Below, one piece after another: positions 1 to 6,593 of a stretch of 11,697 nucleotides of DNA. Under the pieces are notes generated by a model. That model had not been told where the DNA came from, did not search any database, and saw only the letters and a list, made by a program, of their open reading frames with translations. The stretch covers positions 1 to 11,697 of the forward strand of contig JAXFOG010000009.1 of NCBI GenBank assembly GCA_034180455.1. The letters run 5' to 3'. Position 1 is the stretch's first letter; each line of letters opens with the position of its first letter. A program made the position numbers and the translations under genes. This DNA comes from JAAZPT01 sp034180455 (lineage in GTDB: Bacteria > Bacillota > Clostridia > Christensenellales > Aristaeellaceae).

Positions 1-2
1 GA

Positions 3-128
3 CTTGGTTATATGAAGGGAAACTCTCAAAGTGCGGCATTTTGGAATAAAAATTATTTCATACCAAAAGGAATAGAAAGCGATAACGGTCAGGGAACAAT
101 TGTTATAATGGAAAGACAATTAAAATGA
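3..128 (+). CDS. C-terminal end of a probable GNAT-family acetyltransferase (5' end outside window)
   Basis: Reading frame 3 is open from the window edge to a TGA at 126-128 and encodes about 41 residues. The segment reads SAAFWNKNYFIPKG and ends with a short strand IVIMERQL. This is the usual look of the last helix and strand of GNAT acetyltransferases (an 'N..S..FW.K.GF.P.G...V.ME' ending), where the Phe-Trp-x-Lys part follows the acetyl-CoA binding core. The acetyl-CoA binding motif itself lies outside the window, so the substrate cannot be guessed. No good terminator follows, only a weak dyad at 173-196. It is not part of the iron operon. The family call rests on a short C-terminal pattern and could be wrong. 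Confidence 0.5.
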   Translation, partial: LGYMKGNSQSAAFWNKNYFIPKGIESDNGQGTIVIMERQLK

Positions 129-405
129 TAATTACATAAAATTGTTACATGAATCTCAATTTACAATGATAGTAATCCACCTGAATAGATGGATTATTTA
201 CATCTAAAAGCGTTGATATCACTAGACGATTTTTCACCCGGTACAGGTCAGTTGTCCTTTGAACTTTCAAAATACACTTTCAAAATGAAAAACTTGATAT
301 CTCTTTTATGGAAGATTTCATAAAGGTTGTAGAAAAACTTGTAATAAAAGATGTTGTAATATGGGCAGATAAAAAAATAGAAGCAACAAAACAAGTTGTA
401 TTAAA
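129..405. other. Gene-free stretch with decayed coding traces
   Basis: I see no supported gene here. Short open stretches exist: ATG 189 to TAA 323 (44 codons) and ATG 308 to TAG 418 (36 codons, reading MEDFIKVVEKLVIKDVV then a Lys-rich helix). Neither has a ribosome binding site and neither matches a family I recognise. The second looks protein-like and may be a fragment of a lost gene fused onto the transposase remnant that follows. A weak dyad (TAATCCA/TGGATTA, 173-196) lacks a T tract. Confidence 0.4.
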
Positions 406-567
406 ACACTTTGCTTAGAAAGAATAAATCAAGAAGTTAGAATACGAGAAAAAGTTGTTAGAATATTCCCTAATGAAGATTCAGCCATGCGTCTAATAGG
501 CGCAATCCTCATTGATATCAATGAGGATTGGATAACATCTTCTAAATTGTATATTAATATGAAATAG
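406..567 (+). pseudogene. 3' remnant of an IS256-family (mutator-type) transposase
   Basis: The frame ending at TAG 565-567 encodes LERINQEVRIREKVVRIFPN, then EDSAMRLIGAILIDINEDW. This is the conserved C-terminal block of IS256-type transposases ('LERLN.EIRRR..V..IFPN..S..RL.GA.L.D..E.W'). Only about 50 of the usual 390-400 residues remain. The catalytic DDE residues lie upstream in the full protein and are absent, so it is a dead fragment. Homology starts abruptly near 406, where a different reading frame with unrelated protein sequence ends at TAG 416-418, indicating a deletion junction. It contains a striking 28-bp perfect palindrome (503-530). Confidence 0.75.
503..530. repeat. 28-bp perfect palindrome inside the transposase remnant
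   Basis: The half CAATCCTCATTGAT (503-516) is followed with no spacer by its exact reverse complement (517-530). In the transposase frame it encodes AILIDINEDW. It may be a chance result of the coding sequence or a selected site; there is no T tract after it. Confidence 0.9.
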
Positions 568-585
568 TAAATATTTTACTAGTAA

Positions 586-611
586 TTTTTACACAATATT
601 ATGGAATTGAC
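586..611. mobile_element. Probable right-end terminal repeat of the IS256-like element
   Basis: About 20 bp after the transposase stop the sequence reads TTACACAATATTATGGAATT, followed by GAC. Placement just after the transposase stop and the 'TTTACACAA..TT.TGGA..GAC' look fit the outer ends of IS256-family elements. No matching left end is visible between 129 and 405, in line with a truncated element. Confidence 0.4.
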
Positions 612-795
612 TTTTCTCTCTTCTCTATGATGATAATTATTAATTTTGAACATTTAATTTGCCTGCCAAGAGTTTTAAATTTTATTAAATATATAAAAAA
701 ATATTGCAAAAATAAAAAAATCATATATTATAACTGAGAATTCTTGTTAAGTGATATCAATTAAAAATTTTCATTTAATTAATGTAATTTTTATA
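612..795. other. AT-rich spacer, no gene seen
   Basis: Very AT-rich with stops in all frames. I find no RNA gene, terminator or recognisable ORF. A weak Fur-like 7-1-7 match (631-645) is discussed among the rejected items. The stretch separates the IS remnant from the promoter array of the iron operon. Confidence 0.5.
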
Positions 796-823
796 TTGCA
801 TAAATACCTTTTTATAGTATAAT
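796..823 (+). promoter_or_regulatory. Promoter P1 in repeat copy 1
   Basis: TTGCAT (796-801), 16-bp spacer, TATAAT (818-823): a near-consensus sigma-A type promoter. The dyad GTTA-N8-TAAC starts 2 bp after the -10, at the expected start site. Confidence 0.55.
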
Positions 824-840
824 AGTTAGTGTAATATAAC

Positions 841-870
841 TTGTAAAAATAATTTTTTTTATAGTATATT
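841..870 (+). promoter_or_regulatory. Promoter P2 in repeat copy 2 (weaker)
   Basis: TTGTAA (841-846), 18-bp spacer, TATATT (865-870). The -35 comes from the end of copy 1. The -10 carries a change from TATAAT, so this copy is likely the weakest. Confidence 0.4.
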
Positions 871-886
871 GTTAGTAAAATATAAC

Positions 887-914
887 TTGTAAAAATAATT
901 TTTTATAGTATAAT
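887..914 (+). promoter_or_regulatory. Promoter P3 in repeat copy 3, nearest the operon
   Basis: TTGTAA (887-892), 16-bp spacer, TATAAT (909-914). Transcription would start near 921, inside the dyad GTTA-N8-TAAC (916-931), giving a leader of about 40 nt to the first start codon. A repressor bound to that dyad would block initiation. Confidence 0.55.
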
Positions 915-961
915 AGTTAGTATAGTATAACTTGTAAAGGCAAGTAGAAAGGATGACTAAG

Positions 962-1357
962 ATGAGTAGAAAGAAAATTTTTGGATATATTTCTGCTATT
1001 ATAGGTCTTTTGTTGGTGCTTGCACCAAAATTTATAACACCTGTTTGTCCTCCTATGGAAAATGGTAAGTTTATGAAATGCCATTGGATGGGAAATATGA
1101 CTATGGGTATTGGCGTAGTTATTTTAGTGTTAGCAATTATTTTTATTATAGTTAAAGATTCAAAAATATCTTTAGGATTATCTATTTCAAATATAGCGAT
1201 TGGCATTTTAGGGATACTAAATGCTCAAGTGCTTATCGGTGGATGTATGAAAGCTGATATGGCGTGCAGGGCAAAAACCATTCCATTTTGCACATTGCTG
1301 TTAGGGATATTGGTTTTAGTTAATATTTATTATTGTATAAAAGAAAGAAATTCATAA
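962..1357 (+). CDS. DUF4418 family four-helix membrane protein, Cys-rich
   Basis: A 131-residue membrane protein with about four hydrophobic segments (roughly residues 6-25, 44-64, 69-92, 107-124). Cysteines cluster outside the helices: C29 and C40-H41 in the first loop (PVCPPMENGKFMKCHW), and C95, C102, C110 in the second (GGCMKADMACRAKTIPFC). This pattern is typical of DUF4418 proteins, whose function is not known. With nearby Met and His, the loops could bind metal or take part in thiol redox (inference). I start at ATG 962 because AGAAAGG (946-952) touches the upstream ATG at 953 but sits 9 nt before 962; the longer form would add three residues. It is the first gene of the iron operon and is directly followed by ATPase A, suggesting the two belong to one ABC module. 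Confidence 0.8.
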   Translation: MSRKKIFGYISAIIGLLLVLAPKFITPVCPPMENGKFMKCHWMGNMTMGIGVVILVLAIIFIIVKDSKISLGLSISNIAIGILGILNAQVLIGGCMKADMACRAKTIPFCTLLLGILVLVNIYYCIKERNS

Positions 1358-1375
1358 TGGAATCATAATGGAATC
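1353..1375 (+). repeat. 11-bp tandem duplication at the gene 1 / ATPase A junction
   Basis: CATAATGGAAT occurs twice back to back (1353-1363, 1364-1374). It duplicates the stop/start junction, so TAATG occurs at 1355-1359 and again at 1366-1370. The first ATG (1357) reads Met-Glu-Ser-stop and its stop overlaps the real ATPase start at 1368. Confidence 0.85.
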
Positions 1376-2045
1376 AATAATTAAAACTGAAAATTTAAGC
1401 AAGAGTTTTAAAAGAGGTTCTAATACATTTTTTGCAGTTAAAAATGTAAACTTTACCTTGAATGAGGCAGAGTTTGTCAATATAATTGGCAGAAGTGGTT
1501 CCGGAAAGTCAACTTTTTTAAATCTATTGTCCGGTTTATTAAAACCTACAGAGGGTAAAATTTTTGCTAAGGGCAGAAATATAAGAGATTTTTCTGACAG
1601 AGAAATTAGCAAATATAGGAATGAATTCATAGGTTTTGTACCACAAAGTTTAGGAACACTTCCAAATTTAAATGTTTTAGAGAACGTATCTCTTCCTTAT
1701 TATCTATTTAAAAGAGATGAATCTGCTTATGAAAAAGCATCTATGCTTCTTGATATGATGGGGATTTTGCATCTGAAAGATGATTTTCCTAGAAATTTAT
1801 CTGGAGGAGAGCTGAAAAGGGTGCTTATAGCCAGATCCATGATCAATTCTCCTGAACTTTTGATTTTAGATGAGCCCACAAGTGATTTAGATAAAAATAC
1901 TACTGTGGAGATAATGGATTTATTAAAAAAAATAAATTCTAAAGGTACGGCACTTATTATAGTTACTCATGAACTTGATATATTAAAATATGGTAATACA
2001 CTATACCAAATGGAAGATGGAAGTTTAATAAAGAAAAGGGAATAG
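1368..2045 (+). CDS. ABC transporter ATP-binding protein A (MacB/LolD-type)
   Basis: A 225-residue ATPase of the MacB/LolD/FtsE class that energises FtsX-type permeases. All motifs are intact: Walker A GRSGSGKS (41-48), Q-loop Gln93 (GFVPQS), signature LSGGE (144-148), Walker B LLILDEP (164-170), D-loop around 172-175, switch His201. The signature reads LSGGELKR rather than the LSGGEQQR of the second ATPase (7743-8462), so the two are diverged paralogues and not a recent duplication. There is no permease next to it. The likely partner is the odd FtsX permease at the far end of the operon (8926-10128), because the two central permeases sit beside their own ATPase. The ribosome binding site is weak (GAAAG), so translation probably depends on coupling from the gene 1 stop through the duplicated TAATG. 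FTR1 follows after 2 nt. Confidence 0.93.
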   Translation: MESIIKTENLSKSFKRGSNTFFAVKNVNFTLNEAEFVNIIGRSGSGKSTFLNLLSGLLKPTEGKIFAKGRNIRDFSDREISKYRNEFIGFVPQSLGTLPNLNVLENVSLPYYLFKRDESAYEKASMLLDMMGILHLKDDFPRNLSGGELKRVLIARSMINSPELLILDEPTSDLDKNTTVEIMDLLKKINSKGTALIIVTHELDILKYGNTLYQMEDGSLIKKRE

Positions 2046-2047
2046 AG

Positions 2048-3385
2048 ATGAATACATTAAAGAAAAGAACTAGCATTTTTGCAATGATAGCAATCATGAT
2101 TTGCCTCACTTTTACGTCTGCTTTTGCAGCAGAAAGAAAGTATGCTAACTGGGTTGAAGTTGCTGATGCTATGTCAGAACATTTACAAAAAGCTGTGGAA
2201 GTTTACGAGCCCGGAGATAAGGATGCTAAAAAAGCAGCCACAGATGCAGTTAACGTAGCTTACTTTAAATTCTATGAAAAAATTGGATTTGAAAAAACAA
2301 CTATGTCTGCAATTTCAGGTAAAAGGGGTTCAATGGTTGAACATCAATTTTATAGAGCAAAAAATTCTATTAAAGAAGATGCAGACCCAAAAGAAGTTAA
2401 AGATGAAATTGATGCACTTATAACTTATCTTCATGAAGATGCTCATACTCTTGATGGAACCTCTGGAGATTCCAAGTCCACCAGTCAAAGTCAAGAAGAT
2501 GTAAATAGCCTTTCAACGGGTCAATTGATGGGAGAGCTGCTAAAAAGATTTGGAACATTTTTTGCAGTCTTAGGACTTACACTTCGTGAAGGACTTGAAG
2601 CCATCTTAGTTGTAGCTGCCATTGCTGCATATTTAACAAAGACTAATAATAGAACTTATTTAAAAGGTGTATATATTGGAGCCTTGCTAGGTGTTGCTTT
2701 TTCAGTAGTCCTAGCTGAAGTATTTAATATTATCGCCAATACAGTGGGAGAAGTTGAGTCGGGAATGGGCCAAGAGATATTCGAGGGAATCGCAATGTTT
2801 CTTGCTGTTATCGTACTATTTTATGTATCTAATTGGATGCTTTCTAAAGCTGAAGTTGAAGTCTGGAATAGATACATTAAAAACAAAGTTGAACAATCTG
2901 TTTCAAAGGGTAATTATTTTGCCTTATCTTTCACCTCATTCTTAGCTGTGGCAAGAGAAGGTGCAGAACTTATTTTGTTCTTCCAAGGTATGAGAACAAG
3001 CATTTCTGAAAATCCAATGCATATGTGGGTTGGACTCTTGGTTGCCGTCATAATACTTGCAATTGTATATTATTTAATTGCTAAAGTTTCTGTAAAGCTA
3101 CCATTAAAACCGTTCTTTACATTTACTTCTTGGTTAATGTTCATACTTTGCTTGTCTTTCTTAGGAAAGGGTATAGGAGAATTACAAGAAGCTGATGTAA
3201 TTGGCAGAACTGTAGTTTCTTGGATGAATGGATGGTCTGCTGAAGCAATAGGAATATACGATAGGTATGAAAATCTTATTCCACAAATTGTTCTATTAGT
3301 GGTAACCATTGTTTCTGTTATATATCAAAATAATAGAAACAAAAAAATTAGAGCTGAGCTTGAAGCCAGCCAAGAAAAAAAATAG
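2048..3385 (+). CDS. FTR1-family iron permease with N-terminal extracytoplasmic domain
   Basis: A 445-residue iron permease of the FTR1/EfeU/FetM family. It has a signal peptide (residues 1-27, ending TSAFA), then a Lys/Glu-rich extracytoplasmic domain to about 155, then about seven membrane helices. The two family-defining REGxE motifs are present inside helices: R180-E184 (REGLE) and R303-E307 (REGAE). Their acidic residues form the iron path in this family. A signal peptide plus N-terminal domain is typical of the bacterial cFtr1/FetM form that works with P19, whereas yeast Ftr1 lacks it. The C-terminus is a short charged tail (NRNKKIRAELEASQEKK). The start has AAAAGGG upstream. Its stop lies next to the AGGAGG of the P19 gene (TAGGAGG), which binds the two tightly. 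The substrate (ferrous or ferric) cannot be read from sequence. Confidence 0.93.
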   Translation: MNTLKKRTSIFAMIAIMICLTFTSAFAAERKYANWVEVADAMSEHLQKAVEVYEPGDKDAKKAATDAVNVAYFKFYEKIGFEKTTMSAISGKRGSMVEHQFYRAKNSIKEDADPKEVKDEIDALITYLHEDAHTLDGTSGDSKSTSQSQEDVNSLSTGQLMGELLKRFGTFFAVLGLTLREGLEAILVVAAIAAYLTKTNNRTYLKGVYIGALLGVAFSVVLAEVFNIIANTVGEVESGMGQEIFEGIAMFLAVIVLFYVSNWMLSKAEVEVWNRYIKNKVEQSVSKGNYFALSFTSFLAVAREGAELILFFQGMRTSISENPMHMWVGLLVAVIILAIVYYLIAKVSVKLPLKPFFTFTSWLMFILCLSFLGKGIGELQEADVIGRTVVSWMNGWSAEAIGIYDRYENLIPQIVLLVVTIVSVIYQNNRNKKIRAELEASQEKK

Positions 3386-3394
3386 GAGGACACT

Positions 3395-3982
3395 ATGTCA
3401 AAAATCAGAAATTTGTTTCTTATTGCCATGGCACTTGTATGTGTATTCACATTTACAGTTACTGGCGTAGCAGGAGAGGCTAAAGTTGCAGCTCCAGGAG
3501 AAGATGCAGGATTTGAAGAATTCCCAATTGGCGAAGACCAAACTAAAGGACCTCTAATTATCTCTGGTGTATATTTCCAACCAGTTGATATGGAACCAGC
3601 AGGAAACTCAATTCCTAAAGAAGAAGCTGACTGCCATATGGAAGCTGACATTACAGCATCACCAGAAGGTTCAACATTAGGTTATGGTGCTGGTGATTTT
3701 ATTCCATGGTTAAAAGTTAAAGCTTATATACAAAAGGAAGGTTCAGACCATGTTCAAGAAGTTGCTTTCATGCCAATGAACGCATCTGATGGTCCACACT
3801 ATGGTGCAAATGTTAAGTTTGACGAAGGTGTTGGAGTTTACAATGTAAAATTTGAAGTAAGTGCACCAGGCAATGACTACTTACTACACGTAGATAAAGA
3901 AACTGGTGTAACAGGTAGATTCTGGACAGAACCAATTGTTGCAGAATGGACTGCATTCGAATGGAACGGACCACAATGGTAA
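3395..3982 (+). CDS. P19/FetP/Tpd-type extracytoplasmic iron-binding protein
   Basis: A 195-residue secreted protein: signal peptide (1 to about 26, TFTVTGVAG) and a single immunoglobulin-like domain of the P19/Tpd iron transport family (PF10634 type). Family landmarks are in order: YFQPVDMEPAG (60-70), DCHMEADI (79-86), PWLKVKAYI, FMPMNASDGPHYGANV (125-140), LLHVDKETGVTGRFW (163-177). Candidate metal ligands by comparison with P19 and FetP are H81, E83, M128, H135 and H165. In those relatives similar His/Met/Glu residues bind copper and, nearby, iron. The usual Met/Leu around the first ligand is here C80-H81-M82; the extra Cys beside the site is unusual. No lipobox is seen, so it is either released or held by its uncleaved signal segment. 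An ideal AGGAGG (3385-3390) precedes ATG, and a strong hairpin follows the gene, both fitting high expression relative to its neighbours. Confidence 0.92.
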   Translation: MSKIRNLFLIAMALVCVFTFTVTGVAGEAKVAAPGEDAGFEEFPIGEDQTKGPLIISGVYFQPVDMEPAGNSIPKEEADCHMEADITASPEGSTLGYGAGDFIPWLKVKAYIQKEGSDHVQEVAFMPMNASDGPHYGANVKFDEGVGVYNVKFEVSAPGNDYLLHVDKETGVTGRFWTEPIVAEWTAFEWNGPQW

Positions 3983-4003
3983 AATTCTGAAAAGTTTTGT
4001 ATT

Positions 4004-4031
4004 TATAAGGGGAATTCACGTTCCCCTTATA
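4004..4031 (+). promoter_or_regulatory. Intercistronic RNA hairpin after the P19 gene
   Basis: TATAAGGGGAA (4004-4014) pairs perfectly with TTCCCCTTATA (4021-4031) across a 6-nt loop. No T tract follows, so it is not a classic terminator. It lies in the only sizeable gap of the operon and more likely protects the 3' end of the upstream message or marks a processing site that keeps P19 mRNA abundant. Partial termination is possible. Confidence 0.7.
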
Positions 4032-4040
4032 TGCATTTAT

Positions 4041-4048
4041 AGGGGGTG
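4041..4048 (+). promoter_or_regulatory. Strong ribosome binding site pointing to a non-ATG start
   Basis: AGGGGGTG is one base off the consensus AGGAGGTG, but the first in-frame ATG (4078) is about 30 nt away. In frame with the DUF2318 gene, an ATT at 4054 is 7 nt after AGGGGG and would give [M]LKIFIKVMEAG. No ATG, GTG or TTG lies between. Confidence 0.55.
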
Positions 4049-4077
4049 AAATTATTCTAAAAATTTTTATTAAAGTT

Positions 4078-5301
4078 ATGGAGGCGGGAATAGCCTTTTC
4101 TCTAATGATTTCTTTAATACTTGCCTATTATACAACTAAAGAGAGCAAATATAAAAAGCATGTTATTATAATTTCTTTAGTTTTAGGGGTAATTGCAGCA
4201 ATTGTTTCAATAATTATAAGAAATATACCTAATTTTATTAATAGAACAGAATTGAATTTCTGGTCTATGGTACCCATAGTTATCTCAGTATTTTTAATAT
4301 TAATTTTTATGATATTTGAAGATAAGATAAATGCTAAAAGTTATGATATTTTCATTTCATTATCGGTAGTTGTTTATCTTGTAGGAATTTGTTTTTATTA
4401 TTTACCATATGTATTTAACCAATCAAACAAATTTGTATATTATGGCGAAAGTGCTGTTTCAACTATTGTGCTTTTTAGGATTTTAGGCTTTGCTTTTGGG
4501 ATAATCATGATGATTTTATCAGGACTTGCCATATATAAGTCTTCAGTTAAACTTGAGGGTAAATACTTAAAGATTATTGTTTTTTTGAGCTTGATATGTT
4601 CAGGTATCAGCCAATTTAACTTCATAATTCAAAGATTTTATTCTAAAGGAATCATTCCTAGAAATGTTAACTATTTTAGAATTATTGCATTTATAGCTAA
4701 TCATGAAAATGTGTTTTTATTTGCAACAATGTTAATTATGATAGCTATTCCAGTAATTTTATATAAGCAAAATATTAAAGTTAATGAAGAATATAGCAAT
4801 AGAGCTCAGTTAAGAAAAATAAAGTATAGAATGAAGAATAAAAGAGGTTGGGCAATTTTTTTACTCCTCGTTTTATTTATCAATACTTTTTCATTAACGG
4901 CTGGAAAGGCATATGCAAATAAGGAACAGGCTCTTTCACCACCAGAAGATTATCAAACTGAAAATGGAATGATTGTTATTCCTTTAAGCAGCTTAGAGGA
5001 TATGCATTTGCACAGATATTTGTATAAGGCAAAAGATGGCGCACAAATGAGATTTTTCTGTATTAAAAAATCAGAAGGTTCTTATGGAGTTGTACTTGAT
5101 GCCTGCGAGATATGTGGTCCATCAGGATATTTTGAAAGAGGCAATGATGTTATTTGTAAGTTGTGCGACGTTGTAATGAATAGAGGTACAATAGGTTTTA
5201 AGGGTGGATGTAACCCAATACCTTTCCCATACATTGTCCATGATAAAAAGATAAAAATTGCGCCAATGGATCTTGACGCATTGTCTTATGTATTTAAGTA
5301 G
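4078..5301 (+). CDS. DUF2318 membrane protein with CxxC-type metal/Fe-S motifs
   Basis: At least 407 residues. The first 240 or so form about seven helices; one more helix near 258-275 leads into a C-terminal extracytoplasmic DUF2318 domain. That domain carries C343-E-I-C346, C360-K-L-C363 and C378 in GGCNP, a cysteine set likely to hold an Fe-S cluster or other metal. The Campylobacter relative next to p19 (Cj1660) has the same role-unknown architecture, and the family is a fixed partner of FTR1-P19. The domain faces the same side as P19, so electron or iron transfer to or from P19 is a fair inference. The coordinates use the first ATG, which has no ribosome binding site. The true start may be ATT 4054, adding eight residues (see 4041-4048). 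Downstream, AGGAGGG overlaps the stop region and leads into permease B1. Confidence 0.88.
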   Translation: MEAGIAFSLMISLILAYYTTKESKYKKHVIIISLVLGVIAAIVSIIIRNIPNFINRTELNFWSMVPIVISVFLILIFMIFEDKINAKSYDIFISLSVVVYLVGICFYYLPYVFNQSNKFVYYGESAVSTIVLFRILGFAFGIIMMILSGLAIYKSSVKLEGKYLKIIVFLSLICSGISQFNFIIQRFYSKGIIPRNVNYFRIIAFIANHENVFLFATMLIMIAIPVILYKQNIKVNEEYSNRAQLRKIKYRMKNKRGWAIFLLLVLFINTFSLTAGKAYANKEQALSPPEDYQTENGMIVIPLSSLEDMHLHRYLYKAKDGAQMRFFCIKKSEGSYGVVLDACEICGPSGYFERGNDVICKLCDVVMNRGTIGFKGGCNPIPFPYIVHDKKIKIAPMDLDALSYVFK

Positions 5302-5309
5302 GAGGGCTT

Positions 5310-6593
5310 ATGTTTTGGAGAATAGTTAAAGGAGCACTTTTTAGACAAAAAGGAAAGATGGCTCTTATTGCATTAACAGTTGCCCTTGGAGCTTCTCTTG
5401 CAACTTCAATGTTAAACACAATGCTCGGTGTTGGAGATAAAGTTAATCAAGAATTAAAGACTTATGGAGCAAATATTAACGTATTGGCTAAGGAAGCTTC
5501 CCTTCTTGATGATTTGTATGGCATGCAAGAACAAGAGGGGCAGGTTCAAAAATATTTAAAGGAATCAGAGCTTCCCAATATTAAAACTATTTTTTGGGCT
5601 TACAATATTGTAGATTATACGCCCTATCTTAACACTTGGGTTTCTTGTAATAATGATTCTAAGCATACTAAGATGGTAGGAACATGGTTTAATAAGCATA
5701 TGGATTTGGCTACTGGAGAATCAATTGATACTGGTATGATTAGACTTAAAAATTGGTGGGAAGTTCAAGGTGAGTGGTTGTTAGAAGATGATAATGACTC
5801 AGTTATGCTCGGAAAGATTTTTGCCGACAGAAATGGATTTAAAGTTGGTGATGAAATCCAGCTAAAGAGCAATAATTTAGACAAAAAATTAAAAGTTAAG
5901 GGTATTTTCTCATCAGGCTCTGATGAAGATGCATTTATATATTCTACTTTAAAAACTGCACAAGATTTTGCTGGAGTTACTGGAGTTGTAAATAAAGTTG
6001 AAGTATCAGCTCTTACTACACCAGATAATGATTTAGCAAGAAAGGCTGCAAAAAATCCACTATCATTAACTATTAAGGAATGGGAAGTATGGTATTGCAC
6101 AGCTTATGTTTCAGCTATTTGCTATCAAATAACAGAAGTAATGACTGATTCTGTAGCTAAGCCGATTCGTCAAGTTGCAGAAAGTGAAGGAGGTATTTTA
6201 AATAAGACAACTCTTCTTATGGTTTTAATTACAGTATTAACTTTGATTGGTTCAGGACTTGGTATTTCTAATCTTATTACAGCATCTGTAATGGAAAGAT
6301 CAAATGAAATTGGACTTCAAAAAGCTATAGGAGCGTCAAATGGAAAAATAATCGGTATAATTCTTGTGGAGATTATTTTGACAGCGATATTTGGAACAGT
6401 TATAGGTTATGGAGTTGGGTTGCTTCTTACTCAGATTATTGGTCTAACAGTTTTCGGTTCAGCAATAGCTCCAACAGCTATGGTAGTTCCAATTGTAGCA
6501 ATTCTTATTATTCTTGTAACAATATTGGGTTCAATACCAGCTATAAGATATCTCTTGAATTTAAATCCAACGGAGGTGCTACATGGCAGGTAA
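5310..6593 (+). CDS. FtsX/MacB-type ABC permease B1 with extracytoplasmic WYC motif
   Basis: A 427-residue MacB-like permease: helix 1 near 16-38, a large extracytoplasmic domain (about 40-298), then three helices (about 301-325, 348-375, 385-412). The FtsX signature loop NEIGLQKAIGAS follows helix 2, and the C-terminus NPTEVLHGR is typical. The extracytoplasmic domain contains W258-E-V-W-Y-C263-T-A-Y and C271, plus C113. Comparable Trp/Cys motifs mark the permease beside DUF2318 in P19 loci and are not part of ordinary MacB lipid or drug pumps. MacB-type systems move the extracytoplasmic domain by ATP use and need not pass substrate through the membrane. Here the likely target is P19 or DUF2318 (inference). 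A near-perfect AGGAGGG (5300-5306) precedes ATG. The end overlaps permease B2 by 11 bp, so the pair is coupled and probably forms a heterodimer. Confidence 0.9.
   Translation: MFWRIVKGALFRQKGKMALIALTVALGASLATSMLNTMLGVGDKVNQELKTYGANINVLAKEASLLDDLYGMQEQEGQVQKYLKESELPNIKTIFWAYNIVDYTPYLNTWVSCNNDSKHTKMVGTWFNKHMDLATGESIDTGMIRLKNWWEVQGEWLLEDDNDSVMLGKIFADRNGFKVGDEIQLKSNNLDKKLKVKGIFSSGSDEDAFIYSTLKTAQDFAGVTGVVNKVEVSALTTPDNDLARKAAKNPLSLTIKEWEVWYCTAYVSAICYQITEVMTDSVAKPIRQVAESEGGILNKTTLLMVLITVLTLIGSGLGISNLITASVMERSNEIGLQKAIGASNGKIIGIILVEIILTAIFGTVIGYGVGLLLTQIIGLTVFGSAIAPTAMVVPIVAILIILVTILGSIPAIRYLLNLNPTEVLHGR

Larger units (their letters stand above)
814..947 (+). repeat. Three tandem 43-47 bp repeats carrying the operon promoters
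   Basis: Copy 1 spans 814-860, copy 2 861-904 and copy 3 905-947. Each begins ATAGTATAatagttag (or a close variant), continues to TATAACTTGTAAA and, in copies 1 and 2, ends in an AATTTTTT run. Copy 3 diverges after CTTGTAAAG to become the 5' leader and ribosome binding site of the first operon gene. Each unit supplies a -10 element, and the TTGTAA at its end serves as the -35 of the next unit. Each also has the dyad GTTA-N8-TAAC with identical spacing (825-840, 871-886, 916-931). Confidence 0.85.

Noticed and set aside
173..196. TAATCCA...TGGATTA dyad after the acetyltransferase end as a terminator
   Set aside because: AT-rich stem with an internal mismatch and no T tract; not convincing.
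189..418. Small ORFs at 189-323 and 308-418
   Set aside because: No ribosome binding site, no recognised family, and the second runs into the transposase remnant; more likely debris than genes.
631..645. TGATAATTATTAATT, a Fur-box-like match
   Set aside because: It lies about 170 bp upstream of the nearest operon promoter, has several mismatches in the right half, and AT-rich DNA yields such matches often.
814..947. CRISPR-like array
   Set aside because: The three units are contiguous, without distinct spacers of uniform length, and contain promoter elements.
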